64,000 bases of DNA from Fretibacterium fastidiosum (GTDB lineage Bacteria > Synergistota > Synergistia > Synergistales > Aminobacteriaceae), in assembly GCF_964642095.1 (NCBI RefSeq), contig NZ_OZ209244.1, forward strand, positions 2,418,001 through 2,482,000, in the 5' to 3' direction. Shown one piece after another: positions 35,891 through 44,930 of this stretch (its first letter is position 1; the number at the start of each line of letters is the position of its first letter). The notes beneath the pieces were generated by a model. It was not told the DNA's origin and searched no databases. It was given only the letters and a program-made list of their open reading frames with translations. The position numbers were made by a program, and so were the translations under genes.

Positions 35891-37819
35891 ATGCTCTCAA
35901 TGAAAGGACTTTTTCGCGTTCCAGAGGTTTTTCCATGGGGTGCAAAGCGATTCGGGGCGCTCGTGTCGGTCCTCGCCCTCAGCCTGACGCACCCTGGCCT
36001 CCCGGCGGAGGCGGCACAGCCAGGCATCCTCATGGCGGGGGAACCGCACGTGGGCACGGAGGTCGTCCTCACGGCAGACCCCGCCTCCGTCCCTCCCGAC
36101 GCCGTCATCGAATGGGCCATTAGCGGCGACGTCAAGCCCGTCCTGCTGCGCGCGGGGGGGCGCGAGTGCGCCTTCACCCCCGTCAACACCCTTCCCATCA
36201 AGGTAACGGCCATCGTCCACGACCATAGCGGAGCTTCCCTGGGCGACGCCGAGACGACGGTGACGCCAAAGGAGTACGACGTCGAGATCGTCGTCGTCTC
36301 GCGCGACCTCGTCACGCTGTGGGACGCCACGGAAAAGACGAGCGTGTCCGAGGACGCGCTCATGACGAATCGCCCCATAAGGCTTCGAGCTCAGTTCGTC
36401 CCCGCCTTCAGCGGGGAGGCCTCCTTCTCCTGGATCGCCGATCCCTCCACCGCCATCCTGAGTGCAGACGGGGGATCGGACCTCGTCATCTTCCGCAGCG
36501 AGGCGGGGGACAGCGAGGTCGCCGTCAGCGCATTCAACCGGGCTGGAGTCTTCCTGGGGAGCGGCAGCAGTACGATCGGCGTCACCCTGCCCAGCGCGGT
36601 CCTGCAGGAGTCGGAGGTCGCCCGTCGGGCCTGGGAGACCTGGGAGCGCGCCGAAGAGGCCTGGGACGCGAAGGACTACGCGAAAGCCATGAGGCTGGGA
36701 GCCGAGGCCCAGGCGGCAGCCCCAAGGGACCAGGACATCGCAAAGGGCTTCAGGGCGATGGCCACCAAGCACTCGCGCTTCCTGCGCGCGCTGGACTTTC
36801 GCGACAAGGCGGCGGATCAGATCGCAAAGGGATTTCATGACGACGGGCTGAAGAGCCTTCGCCTGGCTCAGGTCGTGTGGCCCACCGAGGAGGGGGAGGC
36901 CCTCATCCGGAAGGAGGAGGAGGAGATCGACGAGCTCCGCGTCAAGCGGCAGCGGGCGGAGTGGCTGCGCGACACCGCCTCCGCCTACGACCAGGAGAGG
37001 CTTTTTGAGGACGCGATCGCCTATTACGAGAGGTCCGCCGCCGTCCTCTCCTCGGACGCCATTCAGGAGAGGACGGCGCGCATCCGCCAGCGCCTCGAGC
37101 TCATGGCCGACGCGAACCGCTATGCGAGCGAGGGCAGCGCGATGGAGCGCGACGACGACATCGAGGGGGCCATCGCCCACTACTCCGCAAGCATCGTGAG
37201 CAACCCGGACGCCGCGTTGAAACAGCACATCGATGAGTTGCGCGTCGTTCTGGAGCGCCGAAAGAGGCAGGCCGCGGCCCTCTATCAGGAGGGACAGGCT
37301 CTGGCCAGGAAGGGCAACGCAAAGGAAGCCCTCATCCGATACCTCGAGAGCCGAAGGGTGTGGGACACGGAGGCGGCGCAGAAGCGCATCGACGAGCTGG
37401 AGAGGGTCGTGAGCGTCGACTCCGAGCCGCGCGGCCCGGAGGACTTCGGCATCGGCACGAGGGCGGATGCCGCGCGGCTTGCGCGCTTCGCGGACGCCCT
37501 GTACCTCAACCGACGCCTCGAGGAGGCCGCCCCTCTCTACCGCAAGAGCCTGGCGATCTTCCCCAACGAAGAACTGAAGGCGTGGGTCGAGCGCGTCGAG
37601 GCCATCCTGCACGACCGCCGCGCCCTTCAGGCGGCCAACGCGAAGGTGCGCGAGGGCAACGCCTTCCTCAACGCCGGCAAGACCGCCGAGGCCATGGCGT
37701 GCTATCGGGAGGCCCTTGCCATCCACCCCAACGCGGAGGTCGAGGCGTTCCTGGCGCGCAGCGGGGAGCACCCCACGCAGGAGGGCCCCGCCCCCGCCTC
37801 GGCGGGCAGGAGAAAATAG
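35891..37819 (+). CDS. Exported TPR-repeat protein with N-terminal beta domains
   Basis: 642 residues. An atypically long signal (about 41 residues, ending LPAEAAQ) precedes two beta-rich Ig/PKD-like regions (about 45-130 and 140-235). After residue 250 it is all helical with TPR-like units (EAWDAKDYAKAMRLGAEA, YDQERLFEDAIAYYERSA, GNAKEALIRYLESR, GKTAEAMACYREALAIHP). It may be a periplasmic scaffold. It lies 75 nt upstream of an orphan parA on the same strand, so the two may be co-expressed. An ATG three codons later (MKGLF) is an alternative start. Confidence 0.8.
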   Translation: MLSMKGLFRVPEVFPWGAKRFGALVSVLALSLTHPGLPAEAAQPGILMAGEPHVGTEVVLTADPASVPPDAVIEWAISGDVKPVLLRAGGRECAFTPVNTLPIKVTAIVHDHSGASLGDAETTVTPKEYDVEIVVVSRDLVTLWDATEKTSVSEDALMTNRPIRLRAQFVPAFSGEASFSWIADPSTAILSADGGSDLVIFRSEAGDSEVAVSAFNRAGVFLGSGSSTIGVTLPSAVLQESEVARRAWETWERAEEAWDAKDYAKAMRLGAEAQAAAPRDQDIAKGFRAMATKHSRFLRALDFRDKAADQIAKGFHDDGLKSLRLAQVVWPTEEGEALIRKEEEEIDELRVKRQRAEWLRDTASAYDQERLFEDAIAYYERSAAVLSSDAIQERTARIRQRLELMADANRYASEGSAMERDDDIEGAIAHYSASIVSNPDAALKQHIDELRVVLERRKRQAAALYQEGQALARKGNAKEALIRYLESRRVWDTEAAQKRIDELERVVSVDSEPRGPEDFGIGTRADAARLARFADALYLNRRLEEAAPLYRKSLAIFPNEELKAWVERVEAILHDRRALQAANAKVREGNAFLNAGKTAEAMACYREALAIHPNAEVEAFLARSGEHPTQEGPAPASAGRRK

Positions 37820-37893
37820 GGGACTGTCCCGGCATCTTTGGGACGCCCAAGGCGGACTGCGGCCTGCACGAAGAACGAATAGGAGTGTTTTCT

Positions 37894-38733
37894 TTGTTGA
37901 CGATAGGCTTTTGCAACCTGAAGGGCGGGGTGGGCAAGACCACCGCGTGCCAGAACCTGGCCGTCGCCCTCGCCCGAATGGGCAAGAAGGTCGCGGTGGT
38001 GGACATGGACCCCCAAAGCAACTTGAGCACGAGCTTTGGCGTCACCGTCGCTCCCAACACCCCGCAGGTTTTCGACCTGCTCACGGGAAACGCATCCTGG
38101 GACGACATCAGGACGGTGCATGAAGGGGTGGACGTCATCCCCAGCTCCCTGGACCTCATCATGGCGGAGCTGAACCCGGAGGGCCCCTTCGGTCGCGACA
38201 CGCTGCTGAGGGAATCCATGGCCGCCCTCCCCCCCAGCCGCTACGATTACGTCCTGCTGGACAGCCCGCCGCAACTCGGCGTGTTCACCCGCAACGTGCT
38301 GACCGCGGCCGACCGCCTCCTCGTCCCCATGGACGGGGGGTTCTACAGCCTGGCGGGCCTGAGGCTCCTGAACGAGGCCATCCCCCTGTTCAACGAGCGC
38401 TTGAACCCTGCCCTCACGCTCCTGGGGATCCTCATGACCCGCCACAACCCAAAGATCTTCATCGCCCGCGAGGTCGAGCGGGAGGTGGCGAACTTCTTCG
38501 GCGGCCTGCTCTTCAAGAGCTACATACGCCAAAACGTCAGCCTGATCGAGGCATCGAGCCTGGGGCTTTCCATCTTCTCCTACGCGCCCGGCTCCACGGG
38601 CGCCAGGGACTACAAGGCGGCCACCGAGGAGTTCCTCGATCGGTGCGAGGGAGCCGCTGTGGCACCGGAAACGCCCGCCGCAGCTCCGTTGCCCCGCCCC
38701 TCGCAGGGCGCAGACCACAAGGGGGAAAACTAG
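37894..38733 (+). CDS. ParA-family ATPase, orphan
   Basis: 279 residues of Soj/ParA type: deviant Walker A in NLKGGVGKTT, the DMDPQSNLS motif and LLDSPPQLG. ParA ATPases position DNA or protein cargos. No ParB with its HTH and no parS site is nearby, and the partner genes are an exported TPR protein and a 173-residue protein, so a chromosomal segregation role is doubtful. I chose TTG 37894, which has AGGAG 8 nt upstream; the adjacent TTG is an alternative. The C-terminus carries a Pro/Ala-rich tail of about 30 residues. Confidence 0.85.
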   Translation: MLTIGFCNLKGGVGKTTACQNLAVALARMGKKVAVVDMDPQSNLSTSFGVTVAPNTPQVFDLLTGNASWDDIRTVHEGVDVIPSSLDLIMAELNPEGPFGRDTLLRESMAALPPSRYDYVLLDSPPQLGVFTRNVLTAADRLLVPMDGGFYSLAGLRLLNEAIPLFNERLNPALTLLGILMTRHNPKIFIAREVEREVANFFGGLLFKSYIRQNVSLIEASSLGLSIFSYAPGSTGARDYKAATEEFLDRCEGAAVAPETPAAAPLPRPSQGADHKGEN

Positions 38734-39255
38734 ATGTCCAGGAAAAAGAGGCCTGACCTGAAGGACTATCTGCGCACCGGGGTCATTCGCGTCTTTGACT
38801 CCGCCGAGGAAGAGCGGGAGCCGGGGCCTGTGGAGGCCGCCAAGCGGAAGGAGGCCGGAGAGGCGGCGCAGTCCGCCGCGCCTGCTCAGCCCGTGAAATC
38901 GTCCGTCGCCCCGGAGGAGGGTATAGCCCTCCAGGCAGAGGCTCCAGGGCCGAAGCCGGAAGTCCCCAGGGGCGTCGCTCCGGAGGAGGTGCTGGCCCTC
39001 CTGTCCGAGAGGGATCGGCCCATGTGGGAGACGATGCTGCAAGCCGCCACCGAGATCATTTGCCATCCCTTCGACGCGGAGGCGGCGCGGGCGGACTTCG
39101 CGGAGGCGGACCCAAGCCGCTTCACCTACTACCTGCTCCCCTCCGAGGGCGCGGCGCTTTCCCCCGTCCGTTCGGCCGGCCAGCTCACGGACGACACCAG
39201 GGCCGTCTTAAAGTGGGACGAGAACGGAGCGGCAACCCTCTGGCTCCGCGCGTAA
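38734..39255 (+). CDS. Unrecognised partner of the orphan ParA
   Basis: 173 residues. The N-terminus is basic (MSRKKRPDLKDYLRTGVIRVFD), the centre is a Glu/Ala/Pro-rich linker (about 30-85), and the C-terminal 85 residues look folded (LLSERDRPMWETMLQAATEII, FTYYLLPSEGAAL). The ATG directly follows the parA stop, so the two are co-translated. By position it could be the ParA cargo adaptor or ATPase stimulator; many such partners use a short basic N-terminus for this, which is present here. No family is recognised. Confidence 0.75.
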   Translation: MSRKKRPDLKDYLRTGVIRVFDSAEEEREPGPVEAAKRKEAGEAAQSAAPAQPVKSSVAPEEGIALQAEAPGPKPEVPRGVAPEEVLALLSERDRPMWETMLQAATEIICHPFDAEAARADFAEADPSRFTYYLLPSEGAALSPVRSAGQLTDDTRAVLKWDENGAATLWLRA

Positions 39256-39266
39256 GGCAAGCGAAA

Positions 39267-39290
39267 GGCCGGCGCTTTTAAGCGCCGGCC
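39267..39290. terminator. Bidirectional hairpin between parA operon and oxidoreductase operon
   Basis: GGCCGGCGCT pairs with AGCGCCGGCC around a TTTA loop, between convergent operons. No T-run is adjacent on the plus strand, so efficiency is uncertain. Confidence 0.6.
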
Positions 39291-39327
39291 TCGTCTTCGC
39301 GAGTCTGAACGACGGTTTTTACCCGGT

Positions 39328-39945
39328 TCAGTCGGGAAGAGGGCTGTTCCTGAAGATCTCGTACCCGGCGTCAAAGGCCGCCACGTTGAGGTCCGCGATC
39401 TTGGGCACCGGGAAGTGCGCCTGAATGACCTTGCGCAGGGAGTCGGGCGAGGCGATCTTTTCGAGCTCCAGCACCCGCCCCACGCAGCCCAGGGCCACCA
39501 TGTTCGTGACGATCTCGCGCCCCAGCTTTTCGCGGGCCGTCTTGATGATCGGCAGGGAGTAGACGCGAGCGTCGATGCCCCCGTGGGCCTCCACGCTGCC
39601 GGCCCCGCTCTCCAGGTTCATTCCGGGGATGTCCGTGACGAAGAAGTCGTCGTACACGATGCGCCCGCCCGGCATGGTGTCGGGGGCGAACTCGTCCGCA
39701 GCCGCCTGGGTTAGGATGATCTGCAGGCTTGGGGCGATGACCTTGGGGTAGTCGATCGGCTTCGAGGAGATGACGACCTCCGCCTTGGACTTCCCTCCCC
39801 TGGCCTCCGGTCCGTAGGCCTGGGACTGCACCACGTAGAGCTCCGGCTCGTGGTAGGTGATCGCCTGCCCGATCAGCTCCGTCGCCAGGATGACGCCCTG
39901 CCCACCGGAGCCGGCGATACGAATCTCATATCTCTCATCAGCCAT
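39328..39945 (-). CDS. 2-oxoacid:ferredoxin oxidoreductase, gamma subunit
   Basis: 205 residues matching the gamma (KorC/VorC) subunit: the N-terminus YEIRIAGSGGQGVILATELIGQA and the motif SQAYGPEARGGKSKAEVVIS are diagnostic. It is the last gene of the delta-alpha-beta-gamma operon. The complex oxidatively decarboxylates a 2-oxoacid to acyl-CoA and reduces ferredoxin in the cytoplasm. The substrate (2-oxoglutarate or branched-chain 2-oxoacids) cannot be fixed from sequence reading alone. Confidence 0.9.
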   Translation of the reverse strand: MADERYEIRIAGSGGQGVILATELIGQAITYHEPELYVVQSQAYGPEARGGKSKAEVVISSKPIDYPKVIAPSLQIILTQAAADEFAPDTMPGGRIVYDDFFVTDIPGMNLESGAGSVEAHGGIDARVYSLPIIKTAREKLGREIVTNMVALGCVGRVLELEKIASPDSLRKVIQAHFPVPKIADLNVAAFDAGYEIFRNSPLPD

Positions 39946-39949
39946 GTCC

Positions 39950-40768
39950 TTACCCCCTCGCCTTATCGATGACCAGCTTCTGATACTGCTCCGTGTACTC
40001 GGGGGTGTCCTTGTTCACAAACTCCCCACAGACGATCTTGCCCGCCAGCTCCTCCGGGCTCTTGTCCTTCGCCAGGGCAAGAGGGATGGAGTTCTCCTTG
40101 AAGTACTTGTAGTTCTCGATGGGAAGCCTGCGGTTGTTCTTACGCCCGAACTGCGTGTGACAGTGCGTCACGATCTCGATGACGGAAAAGCCCTTCTTGC
40201 GGATGCCGTTTGCGATGAAGGTTTCCGCCTGTTTGGGGTTGGCGATGGTCGTGCGCGCCACGTAGGAGGCGCCGGCCCCCTCTGCCAGCTTGCAGATGTC
40301 GAAGGTCGGGTCCACGGCGCCGTAGGGCGTCGTCGTCGCAAAGGCTCCGACGGGCGTCGTGGGACTGGCCTGACCGCCCGTCATGCCGTAGATGTTGTTG
40401 TTCATGACGATGGCCGTGATGTCGATGTTGCGGCGGCAGGCGTGAATGAAGTGGTTGCCGCCGATGGCCGTGCAGTCGCCGTCGCCCATCACGTTCACCA
40501 CCGTCAGGTCGGGCCGGTGCAGCTTGATGCCGGTGGAGAAGGCCAGGGATCGGCCGTGGGTCGAGTGGAGCGTGCAGGCGTTGATGTACCCCGCCATGCG
40601 GCTGGAACAGCCGATTCCCGAAGCCAGAACCGTGTTCTTCCGGTCCGCGCCGATGCCGATCAGCGCTCGGATGATGGCGTGCATGATGACGCCATGTCCG
40701 CATCCGGGGCACCAGATGTGGGGCATAAACCTGCTTCTGACCCAGCTCAAAACCTCTGCGTTCGGCAT
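39950..40768 (-). CDS. 2-oxoacid:ferredoxin oxidoreductase, beta (TPP) subunit
   Basis: 272 residues with the thiamine diphosphate motif GDGDCTAIGGNHFIHACRRN and, further on, NNNIYGMTGGQ. The N-terminal CPGCGHG and the CSSR motif fit the iron-sulfur and TPP layout of KorB-type subunits. GGAGGTGG precedes the ATG, which lies 1 nt after the alpha-subunit stop. Confidence 0.93.
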   Translation of the reverse strand: MPNAEVLSWVRSRFMPHIWCPGCGHGVIMHAIIRALIGIGADRKNTVLASGIGCSSRMAGYINACTLHSTHGRSLAFSTGIKLHRPDLTVVNVMGDGDCTAIGGNHFIHACRRNIDITAIVMNNNIYGMTGGQASPTTPVGAFATTTPYGAVDPTFDICKLAEGAGASYVARTTIANPKQAETFIANGIRKKGFSVIEIVTHCHTQFGRKNNRRLPIENYKYFKENSIPLALAKDKSPEELAGKIVCGEFVNKDTPEYTEQYQKLVIDKARG

Positions 40769-40769
40769 C

Positions 40770-41903
40770 TTAAGCCACCTCCTTGATCTTGCGGCCTATC
40801 TCTGAGGGCTTGAAGAGTTCGCCGTTCACGAGATTCAACGGCTGAACGTCGCTCCTGCCGTGGAACACGCGGTCCACCTCCAGGACGAGCTGCCCGCAGT
40901 TCAACTCCGGGACGATGACGGTCTTCGCCCCCAGGGAGGCCTGCAGCAGCTCCTCGTCCGGGAAGGGCCAGAGCGTGATGGGGCGGAAGAAGCCCGCTGC
41001 GATGCCGGCTTTGCGGGCGTCGCGCACGGCGCGCAGGGCGGACCGGGCCACACTGCCGTAGGCCACCACCACGACGTCAGCGCCGTCCATGTACTCCGCC
41101 TCGTACTCCACGATCTCGGAGCGGGCGCGGGAAACCTTGCTCATCATCCGCAGGATCTTCTTCTCGATCTCCGCGTTGTCGTTCGTCGGGAACCCCCAGT
41201 CGTTCGTCGTCAAGCCCGTCACGTGCCAGGAGTAGCCGTCGCCGAAGGAGGCCATGGGAGGGATTCCCGTCACCGGGTCCGGAAGGTAGGGCGTGAACTT
41301 CGCCGGATCGCAGGTCGGCCGGACGCGGTTCACGATCTTGACCTCCCCGGGGGCCTTCTTCACGACCTTCTCCCTCATGTGCCCCACGACCTCATCCCCC
41401 AGGATCAGGACCGGCTGACGGAAGCGTTCCGCCGCGTTGAAGGCCTTGATCGCCAGGTCGTAGCACTCCTGCACCGATGACGGCGAGTAGCAGATCGTCG
41501 CGTGGTCGCCGTGGGTGCCCCAACGCGCCTGCATCACGTCCTGCTGAGCCACCTTGGTGGGCGTCCCCGTGGAGGGACCGCCCCGCATGACGTCCACCGC
41601 CACGAGGGGAATCTCCGCAATATAGGCCAGGCCGAGGTTCTCCTGCTTCAGCGAGAAGCCGGGGCCGGAGGTGGCCGTAAGCGCCTTGGCGCCTGCGATG
41701 GAGGCTCCGATGGCGGCTGCGATCCCGGCCAGCTCGTCCTCCATCTGGATGAAGTGCCCGCCAAGCTTCGGCAGCTCTTCTGCCATCACTTCCGCGATCT
41801 CCGTCGAGGGCGTGATGGGATATCCCCCGAAGAAGTTGCACCCCGCGGCAAGGGCCCCATGGGCCAGCGCAGTGTTTCCCTGCCAGAAAGCGACGTCAGC
41901 CAT
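40770..41903 (-). CDS. 2-oxoacid:ferredoxin oxidoreductase, alpha subunit
   Basis: 377 residues of KorA/VorB type, single alpha chain without the fused gamma domain. Motifs include FFGGYPITPSTEIAE, ATSGPGFSLKQENLG and GTPTKVAQQDVMQ near the active-site loop. It forms the main substrate-binding subunit with beta. It overlaps the ferredoxin-like delta gene by 8 nt. Confidence 0.93.
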   Translation of the reverse strand: MADVAFWQGNTALAHGALAAGCNFFGGYPITPSTEIAEVMAEELPKLGGHFIQMEDELAGIAAAIGASIAGAKALTATSGPGFSLKQENLGLAYIAEIPLVAVDVMRGGPSTGTPTKVAQQDVMQARWGTHGDHATICYSPSSVQECYDLAIKAFNAAERFRQPVLILGDEVVGHMREKVVKKAPGEVKIVNRVRPTCDPAKFTPYLPDPVTGIPPMASFGDGYSWHVTGLTTNDWGFPTNDNAEIEKKILRMMSKVSRARSEIVEYEAEYMDGADVVVVAYGSVARSALRAVRDARKAGIAAGFFRPITLWPFPDEELLQASLGAKTVIVPELNCGQLVLEVDRVFHGRSDVQPLNLVNGELFKPSEIGRKIKEVA

Positions 41904-42114
41904 TTGCCTTATCCTCCTTCACCGTGATAGCGAGATCGGGACAAATGTTCTCGCACTGACGACAGCCGATGCACTCCTCCTGCTTCGTCGCCTCCGACTT
42001 CAGGCGATCGCTGAGGCTTAAAACGGACTTGGGGCAGACCCCGATACAAAGGGAGCACCCCTTACACCACGCGTTGTTGACCTCGACCTTAAAGCGCTTC
42101 TTTTCCGCCAACAA
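41896..42114 (-). CDS. 2-oxoacid:ferredoxin oxidoreductase, delta (2x[4Fe-4S]) subunit
   Basis: 72 residues with two classical ferredoxin clusters, CKGCSLCIGVCP and CIGCRQCENICP. It passes electrons from the catalytic subunits to ferredoxin. The start is a TTG at 42114 preceded by a GGGGGG stretch; an immediately following TTG is the alternative. It is the first gene of the operon. The 120 nt upstream hold no gene. Confidence 0.9.
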   Translation of the reverse strand: MLAEKKRFKVEVNNAWCKGCSLCIGVCPKSVLSLSDRLKSEATKQEECIGCRQCENICPDLAITVKEDKANG

Positions 42115-42234
42115 GACACACCCCCCACTTATTTAAACGCGGGCCGCAGACCGCAGCCGCGCGCAACACCCCACTATTTTTGGATTTATATATATCATCT
42201 CTAATATATCATCCGTTCATGAAAAGCCAGCACG

Positions 42235-43443
42235 TCAGAAACCGATCTTGTCGTTCGCCTGAAGGGAACGCACGACGAGCAGCCCGGAGTCGGCCCCCGT
42301 CTGGACGATCGTCTTGTCCGTCACGGGCTTCCCAAAGCGATCGTAGCGGAGCGCCACCTGAGGGTGCACCACGTCTGCTCCTGTGGTACCGATGACCGCT
42401 CCCACGCTCCCGTCCGACAGCTCGACCAGCATCCCCGATGGGTAGATGCCAACGGCCAGCAACAGCACGCGCATGACCGCAGGGTCAAAGTGGGCGGCCA
42501 TCGCCCCCGTCATCAGCGCGATCGCCTCGCGCCCCGGCATGGGGTCCTTATAAACGCGCTTGGCCGTCAGCGCGTCAAAGACGTCCGCTACGGCCGCGAT
42601 CCTGGCCTCAATGGGGAGGTCCTTCCTGTCCAGGCTGTCGGGGTATCCTCCGCCGCCATAGCGCTCATGGTGCCCCCGGATCACCGTGAGCGTGCGCTCA
42701 TCCGTCACCCCGCTCTCCACCGCCAGCTGGACGCCCAGGGCCGGGTGCTGCTTCATGACGGCGAACTCCTCGTCCGTAAGCTTTGCCGGCTTGTTCAGTA
42801 TCTCGTGAGGAACCTTCGCCTTGCCCAGGTCATGCAAGATGCCCCCGATCGCCATAAACTCCGCAAACTCCGGACGATCGGGAAACATGCGATCTGCGAG
42901 AAAACTCGACAGGAGCGAGACGTTCAGGGAGTGTACGCTGGTGTACTCGTCCCAGTCCCGCACGTGCCCCAGGCAGAACATCAGCTGCGGGGCCTTCGCG
43001 ATCTGGCTGGCCAGGACTCTGCCGCGGTCCGCCAGGTTTTGGACGTTCTCTGGCGTACAGTTCCCCGACTGAATCCGCTCCAGAACGTCCTCGACCTGAC
43101 TCACCGTTTGGTGCGCCAGCTCGGCGTCGATGGGGGCGATGCCCGGCTTGATGCCGCGGACGAGGGACTCGATCTCCTCCCTGGTCCCCCCGCTGGGGAG
43201 GAACAGGCGAACCCTGCGGACGTTGGCGTTGCGCAGCTGCTTCTGCAGGCTGGCGATGGATGAGGCGACGCTCATCAGAGAAGTTCCCCTGGAGATGAGG
43301 ATGCTTCCGGTCGCTCCGGCGATGTCGTTTGCGATCACGGCCTGTCCCTCGCAAAACTGTCCCAGGTCCTCGACGGCGACCTCTCGCACAACGCCGTCCT
43401 GTCCCGCGGCGTTACCGGGCCTTTTATTCTCTATAGCTCCCAC
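42235..43443 (-). CDS. HD-GYP domain protein (probable c-di-GMP phosphodiesterase)
   Basis: 402 residues. The HD-GYP core spans about 165-330: SVHSLNVSLL, GILHDLGKAKVP, HPALGVQL, and HHERYGGGGYPDSL in place of the more usual HHERxDGxGYP. The N-terminal 150 residues are a predicted sensory or dimerisation part. No membrane helix is visible. The start is GTG 43443 with GGAG 7 nt upstream. The family hydrolyses cyclic di-GMP; the metal ligands appear intact. Confidence 0.88.
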   Translation of the reverse strand: MGAIENKRPGNAAGQDGVVREVAVEDLGQFCEGQAVIANDIAGATGSILISRGTSLMSVASSIASLQKQLRNANVRRVRLFLPSGGTREEIESLVRGIKPGIAPIDAELAHQTVSQVEDVLERIQSGNCTPENVQNLADRGRVLASQIAKAPQLMFCLGHVRDWDEYTSVHSLNVSLLSSFLADRMFPDRPEFAEFMAIGGILHDLGKAKVPHEILNKPAKLTDEEFAVMKQHPALGVQLAVESGVTDERTLTVIRGHHERYGGGGYPDSLDRKDLPIEARIAAVADVFDALTAKRVYKDPMPGREAIALMTGAMAAHFDPAVMRVLLLAVGIYPSGMLVELSDGSVGAVIGTTGADVVHPQVALRYDRFGKPVTDKTIVQTGADSGLLVVRSLQANDKIGF

Positions 43444-43500
43444 CCTCGCTCTCCAGAACCGTGATTTTTTGGGGATTTGCCGTTTTGCCCACTACGATCA

Positions 43501-43761
43501 TTAAGGAAACACTGATTAAGTCGTTAAGAACTGCCAACCGCATGGGCTCCCTTCAGTGCATGAAACTTCATCAGGCCGCGCGAAGCGCGTGGGGATTGGG
43601 ACTGACGGCCCGTGAGCAAGGGCGAACGGCTGCCGGAAGGCTCCCCGAAGCGGGGAGCGTAGCCCCATTTTAAAACTTAAGGAAGCGCTGAAGGATACCC
43701 TCCGTTTGATGCTCCTTGATCGCTTTCAACAACTTTTGAAGATTAATCAGCGCTTCCTTAA
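43501..43761. repeat. Family 2 repeat, copy B (261 bp, full form)
   Basis: The left end TTAAGGAAACACTGATTAAG (43501-43520) and right end TTAATCAGCGCTTCCTTAA (43743-43761) are imperfect inverted repeats. An internal TTAAGGAAGCGCTGA (43677-43691) delimits an 85-bp tail that is also present in copy A. The 58-bp segment at 43598-43655 (ACTGACGGCCCGTGAGC...) is shared with family 1 copy 2. No open frame of note is present. Confidence 0.8.
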
Positions 43762-43779
43762 AAAAACTAAGGACGACCT

Positions 43780-44721
43780 CTATCCCTGCCCCTTGTAGAG
43801 CTGGAACTTGATTCCCCTCTCGTACTCCTGCCCAAAGTCCCCGGCACGCTCCGCAGCGGGGAACTCTCCGCGCCTGAGAAACTGTTCCGTCACCAGGAAG
43901 GCACGCCCAAGCTCATTCAGGGCAAGGCGCAGCCTGAAGCGCGCGATCTCTCCCGCCTCTACGGTCCAGGGAGAGAGGCCCTCGACCTTCCGGTCGTCCC
44001 CCAGCCTCTCGCGGTAAAAGGCCCGGTCCGGCTCGATGTGGGCCCAGGGGAACAGGGAGGGCAGGCGAAACACGTGGGGCATGTCGGGATCGGTCTGGAA
44101 GGGCCACTCGAAGACGAGCTCCCGGGCGGAGTTGTCCTCCGCCATCACGGACAGGCGCAGATTGCCCCGGGCAGAGGGCTGGTTCAGCCACTCGTCCATC
44201 TCGAGCAGGATGCCGCGCCCGGACTCGATCAGCTGCATCCACGGGCGATCCAGCGCGAGGCGCGCCAGGTAGGGGCTGTAGCAGGGCAGGTCCGCGATGC
44301 GGTCTCCCGTCTCCACGCCATACGCCTGGTCGTAGGGGACGAGCAGCTTCCACTGCGCCCCGGATATCTCGATCGTCTCCGCGGAGACGGCCTCCCACAC
44401 GAGGCGGTCCCGCTCCCGCTCATGGACCATGAGGATTACCGGCAGCGAGTGCTGGAGCCAATAGGCAAAATGAAGCATCTCGCCGCGGCAGACGTACCCC
44501 CGCGCCGTGCGCTCCACGCCCTCGTCCTCGTCGGAACGGATCTGAAGGCCGACGACCTTTCCCAGCCTGGGGTATGCCTCAACGGTCTCCAGGTGCGCGT
44601 TCAGCCCCGTGTCCCCGCTGCGCTGCCCGCGAAAGATCAACCCCGGCAGCTGCGCGGAAAGGCGGCTCGCCGCGTAAATTCCAATTCGATCGGCCAACTC
44701 GTTCAATAGCCTCCACCTCAC
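43780..44721 (-). CDS. DUF4365-type protein
   Basis: 313 residues. The N-terminal 150 residues show the DUF4365 layout: GDTGLNAHLETVEAYPR, VVGLQIRSDEDEG (the QxK-like strand of a PD-(D/E)XK fold) and FAYWLQHSLPVILMVH. The Lys of the canonical QxK motif reads Arg here. The C-terminal 150 residues are not recognised. The family is often found in mobile or defence settings, but no such neighbour is seen. The GTG start at 44721 is uncertain. Confidence 0.65.
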   Translation of the reverse strand: MRWRLLNELADRIGIYAASRLSAQLPGLIFRGQRSGDTGLNAHLETVEAYPRLGKVVGLQIRSDEDEGVERTARGYVCRGEMLHFAYWLQHSLPVILMVHERERDRLVWEAVSAETIEISGAQWKLLVPYDQAYGVETGDRIADLPCYSPYLARLALDRPWMQLIESGRGILLEMDEWLNQPSARGNLRLSVMAEDNSARELVFEWPFQTDPDMPHVFRLPSLFPWAHIEPDRAFYRERLGDDRKVEGLSPWTVEAGEIARFRLRLALNELGRAFLVTEQFLRRGEFPAAERAGDFGQEYERGIKFQLYKGQG

Positions 44722-44930
44722 CTGATATGGCGCTTTTCTAAAAAATCCGCCCCTATTTTACCCCATCGCAGACGCCCTGCCACAGGGAAAAAATGCCCCG
44801 TTCTGTTGAAGCGCCGAATATATTACATTATAATCAATTTAACCGTAAGGGCAATGCGCACCCGCGGTCGACGCGGGCTTCGGCGCACAAAAAACACAGG
44901 AGGGCCATAGCACCCGCAGGAGGACGCCTC

